Positions 62,210 to 64,000 of a stretch of 64,000 nt of DNA are shown here, piece by piece. A program made the translations under genes and the position numbers. The stretch comes from Microbacterium psychrotolerans. GTDB lineage: Bacteria; Actinomycetota; Actinomycetes; Actinomycetales; Microbacteriaceae. Location of the stretch: positions 310,001 to 374,000 of the forward strand of contig NZ_JAVFWO010000004.1 in NCBI RefSeq assembly GCF_031085295.1, read 5' to 3'. The notes beneath the pieces were generated by a model. The model was not told the DNA's origin, searched no databases, and saw only the letters and a program-made list of their open reading frames with translations. How positions within the stretch are numbered: position 1 is the first letter of the stretch; every line of letters starts with the position of its first letter.

Positions 62210-62257
62210 TGCGGCATACGGTCAACTTGCGGCATGAGGTCAAGGGTGCGGCATCCA
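62210..62257. repeat. Three tandem repeats of TGCGGCATNNGGTCAA in the putA/lysR gap
   Basis: Copies begin at 62210 (TGCGGCATACGGTCAACT), 62228 (TGCGGCATGAGGTCAAGG) and 62247 (TGCGGCATCC, partial). The spacing is 18 and 19 bases. On the minus strand each full unit contains TTGACC, so one may be the putA -35. The array looks like an operator for a regulator that binds side by side. Confidence 0.6.
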
Positions 62258-62275
62258 TTCATTCGTGAAAAGCGA

Positions 62276-62288
62276 TGATCTACGATCA
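62276..62288. promoter_or_regulatory. Possible LysR-type box TGATCTACGATCA
   Basis: This T-N11-A sequence with 5-base inverted arms lies in the gap between putA and the LysR gene, the usual place for a LysR recognition site. Confidence 0.4.
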
Positions 62289-62312
62289 GTATCGTTCGAG
62301 ATTCTCGATGGG

Positions 62313-63224
62313 ATGCTGATGTTCGAGCTGCGGCGATTGCGACTGCTCCATGAACTCGCGCTGCGGGGCACCCTCGCCGCGGTCGCCGAGGCGCTCTCGT
62401 ACAGCCCGTCGACGATCTCGCAGCAGCTGGCGCTGCTCGAGAAAGAGGCCGGCGTGACCCTTCTCGAGCCCGAGGGCCGCCGGGTGCGACTCACCGAGCA
62501 CGGGCGCATCCTCGCCGCCCACGCGGCTCGCGCACTCGACCTCGACGAGCGCGCCCGGGGCGAGCTCGAGTCGCTGCACCCCGGCCTCGCGCCCGTGCGC
62601 GTCGCCGTGATGCAGACGGCGGCGCTCGCCATCGTTCCCACCGCGCTCGCGCTCCTGGCCGCGCGGGCTCCTCAGCTGCGCGTCGAGCTCGTCGAGATGC
62701 CGCCCGAGCTCGGGCTGTTCGAGCTGACGGCTCGGGGCGTCGATCTCGTCATCGCCGAGCAGTACCCCGGGCACACGCGCGCCCACTCCGACGGCTTGGA
62801 CCGCGAGACGCTCGGCATCGATCCGATCCGCATCGCCGTCGGTCCTGCCGATCCGGCCCGCGCTCTCGACGAGCTGCGTGAGCGACCGTGGGTGATGGAG
62901 CCGGCGGGAACGGCGGCCCGGCTGTGGGCGGTGCAGCAGTGCCGGGCCGCCGGCTACGAGCCCGACGTGCGCTACGAGCTCGCCGACCTCTCCGCACACG
63001 CGCGACTGGTTGCCGCGGGTCAGGCCGTCGCCGTGCTGCCGGATCTCCTCTGGGAGGGGACCCGCCCGCCGGTGACGCTGCTCGACCTGCCCGGCCGGCC
63101 GACGCGCGAGATCTTCAGCGCGCAGCGGACGGCATCCCAGGCCCGGGCCGGCATCCTCGAGGTGCGGCGCGCGCTGCGCGACGCCTTCCCCGCGGCATCC
63201 GAGCCCCGGCCGGTCTCGCCCTAG
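62313..63224 (+). CDS. LysR-family transcriptional regulator (candidate putA activator)
   Basis: The protein has 303 residues if it starts at ATG 62313; GTG 62265 and ATG 62319 are alternatives, and none has a strong site. The winged-helix N terminus reads FELRRLRLLHELALRG, then LSYSPSTISQQLALLEKEAG, followed by the substrate-binding effector domain (LVIAEQYPGHTR and onward). It is divergent from putA. Proline or a product is the likely co-inducer, since PutA here cannot regulate itself. The pairing is inferred from position. Confidence 0.88.
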   Translation: MLMFELRRLRLLHELALRGTLAAVAEALSYSPSTISQQLALLEKEAGVTLLEPEGRRVRLTEHGRILAAHAARALDLDERARGELESLHPGLAPVRVAVMQTAALAIVPTALALLAARAPQLRVELVEMPPELGLFELTARGVDLVIAEQYPGHTRAHSDGLDRETLGIDPIRIAVGPADPARALDELRERPWVMEPAGTAARLWAVQQCRAAGYEPDVRYELADLSAHARLVAAGQAVAVLPDLLWEGTRPPVTLLDLPGRPTREIFSAQRTASQARAGILEVRRALRDAFPAASEPRPVSP

Positions 63225-63227
63225 GCT
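63222..63227 (+). promoter_or_regulatory. -10 element TAGGCT of a leaderless promoter
   Basis: TAGGCT overlaps the TAG stop of the LysR gene and is followed by six bases and the GTG at 63234. Confidence 0.45.
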
Positions 63228-63233
63228 GGCCTC

Positions 63234-63896
63234 GTGTCTGAGACGCCACCCGCCCCCGCCGAGCCGAAGGGTCGGTTCGCCTGGGTGCGCGCGGCGACCG
63301 ATCGGGTCCCGACCAGATGGTTCGCGGGCATCGCCACCGGAGCATTCCTGCTCGTCACGGCGGCTTTCGGCGGGCTCGCCACGGCGTCGCCGCCGGCACC
63401 CGCCCGGCTCGAGCCGGGGGACGCGCACATCACAGCCGAGCGCTCGCTCACGGTGCAGCGAGCGGTGCTCATCGACGAGCTGCCCGACGCGGGCGTCCTG
63501 CCCGAGCCCGGCGAGCGCGTGTTCGCCATCGTCGCCGACGTCGAGAACCAGTGGGATCGGCCGGTGACCGCGGGTTCCGGCGGTATCGGCAGCTCGCTCA
63601 CGGTGGAGGACATCGACACCGACGTGAGCGCCGCGCGATACGACGACACGACTCTCAGCCCTTGGCTGCAGCCAAACGTTCCGGCGCGGATCGTGTTCGC
63701 GTGGGTCGTCCCCGCCGACGCGTTCGCAGCCGGCGACCAGGTGCCCGTCACCCTGTACGCACGGTCGCTGTACACCGGCTCGTTCGTCACGACCGGCCAA
63801 TGGTGGATCGACCCGGTGCCCGACGCTGTCGTCACCGTGGAGGTCGAGGACGTGGGCGCCGGTGCGGACGCGGAGGATGCCGATGGCCAGGGCTGA
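63234..63896 (+). CDS. Hypothetical protein with one membrane anchor
   Basis: The protein has 220 residues with a GTG start ten bases after the LysR stop and no ribosome binding site. A Pro-rich N terminus precedes one hydrophobic helix (WFAGIATGAFLLVTAAFGGL, about 29-48). A beta-rich domain outside the membrane follows, with RVFAIVADVENQWDRP and an acidic tail. I do not recognise the family. It overlaps the next gene by 14 bases, so the two probably form a pair. Confidence 0.7.
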   Translation: MSETPPAPAEPKGRFAWVRAATDRVPTRWFAGIATGAFLLVTAAFGGLATASPPAPARLEPGDAHITAERSLTVQRAVLIDELPDAGVLPEPGERVFAIVADVENQWDRPVTAGSGGIGSSLTVEDIDTDVSAARYDDTTLSPWLQPNVPARIVFAWVVPADAFAAGDQVPVTLYARSLYTGSFVTTGQWWIDPVPDAVVTVEVEDVGAGADAEDADGQG

Positions 63897-64000
63897 TCGC
63901 ACACTTCCGCGCTGGGCGGCGTGGTCGGTCGGAGCGGGGCTCGTCGTGGTGGCGTGGCTCGTGGTGCTCGTCACGCCCGGAGAGGAGCAGATCCAGGGAC
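63883..64000 (+). CDS. Membrane protein, N-terminal fragment (3' end outside window)
   Basis: ATG 63883 follows GGAGG and opens a frame that stays open to the window end (39 codons). It begins MARADRTLPRW and continues into a hydrophobic helix (VGAGLVVVAWLVVLVT). Too little is present to name it. It overlaps the previous gene and is probably coupled to it. Confidence 0.6.
   Translation, partial: MARADRTLPRWAAWSVGAGLVVVAWLVVLVTPGEEQIQG

Noticed and set aside
62210-62257. Possible CRISPR array
   Set aside because: Only two full repeats with 18-base steps and no spacers of CRISPR length; an operator array fits better.

Overview
The window is GC-rich, densely packed DNA from an actinobacterium, most likely of the Microbacteriaceae (Microbacterium-like). 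This assignment is an inference from codon use, LacI-regulated CUT1 ABC transporters that lack a local ATPase, SigA-type leaderless promoters of the form TANNNT-N6-ATG, and the style of the gene neighbours. It has not been checked against a database. No rRNA, tRNA, CRISPR array, phage or insertion sequence was seen.

Left part (1-9.5 kb): the 3' end of a four-carbon acid-sugar kinase family gene, a Nudix hydrolase, a decayed NTF2/SnoaL-like remnant and a class A penicillin-binding protein. These are followed by a divergent pair, a LacZ-type GH2 beta-galactosidase and a large FAD/Fe-S D-lactate dehydrogenase-type oxidase.

Rhamnose island (9.5-28 kb): a LacI regulator, two tandem GH78 alpha-L-rhamnosidases, a CUT1 transporter (lipoprotein plus two permeases), a nucleotidyltransferase, and the catabolic operon rhaM-rhaI-alpha/beta hydrolase-rhaEW-rhaB-serine hydrolase. 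Three copies of a LacI-type operator (TGAAACGATTCA class) sit at the control points, so the proteins probably import rhamnosides, hydrolyse them, and convert rhamnose through rhamnulose 1-phosphate to DHAP and lactate. A second LacI gene and a secreted GH3 beta-glucosidase with its own double operator follow (28-31.4 kb).

Middle (31.5-41.3 kb): a small acidic protein, the conserved ATP-grasp/alpha-E/transglutaminase cassette, a membrane-anchored molybdopterin oxidoreductase, an arginine/ornithine pair (amidinohydrolase plus ornithine aminotransferase), a quinone-oxidoreductase-like enzyme, and a small Xre regulator with a membrane partner under a striking double-dyad promoter.

Arabinoside and tetrulose region (41.3-58.3 kb): two secreted CE1-type esterases (one internally duplicated), and an operon of substrate-binding lipoprotein, two permeases, GH51 arabinofuranosidase, GH5 enzyme and LacI. 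Next to it is an operon of TIM-barrel isomerase, Dha-type kinase, RpiB-family isomerase and 3-hydroxyacyl-CoA-dehydrogenase-family enzyme, with a divergent LacI gene. All these units carry variants of one operator, (T)TTACAACGTNGTAA(A). I read the region as one regulon that removes esters from plant arabinosides, imports the fragments, cuts them and routes a sugar or sugar acid to erythrose 4-phosphate. The last step set is the most novel candidate in the window.

Right end (58.4-64 kb): bifunctional proline utilisation protein PutA, a divergent LysR-type regulator with repeats between them, and two short membrane protein genes, the last cut by the window edge.
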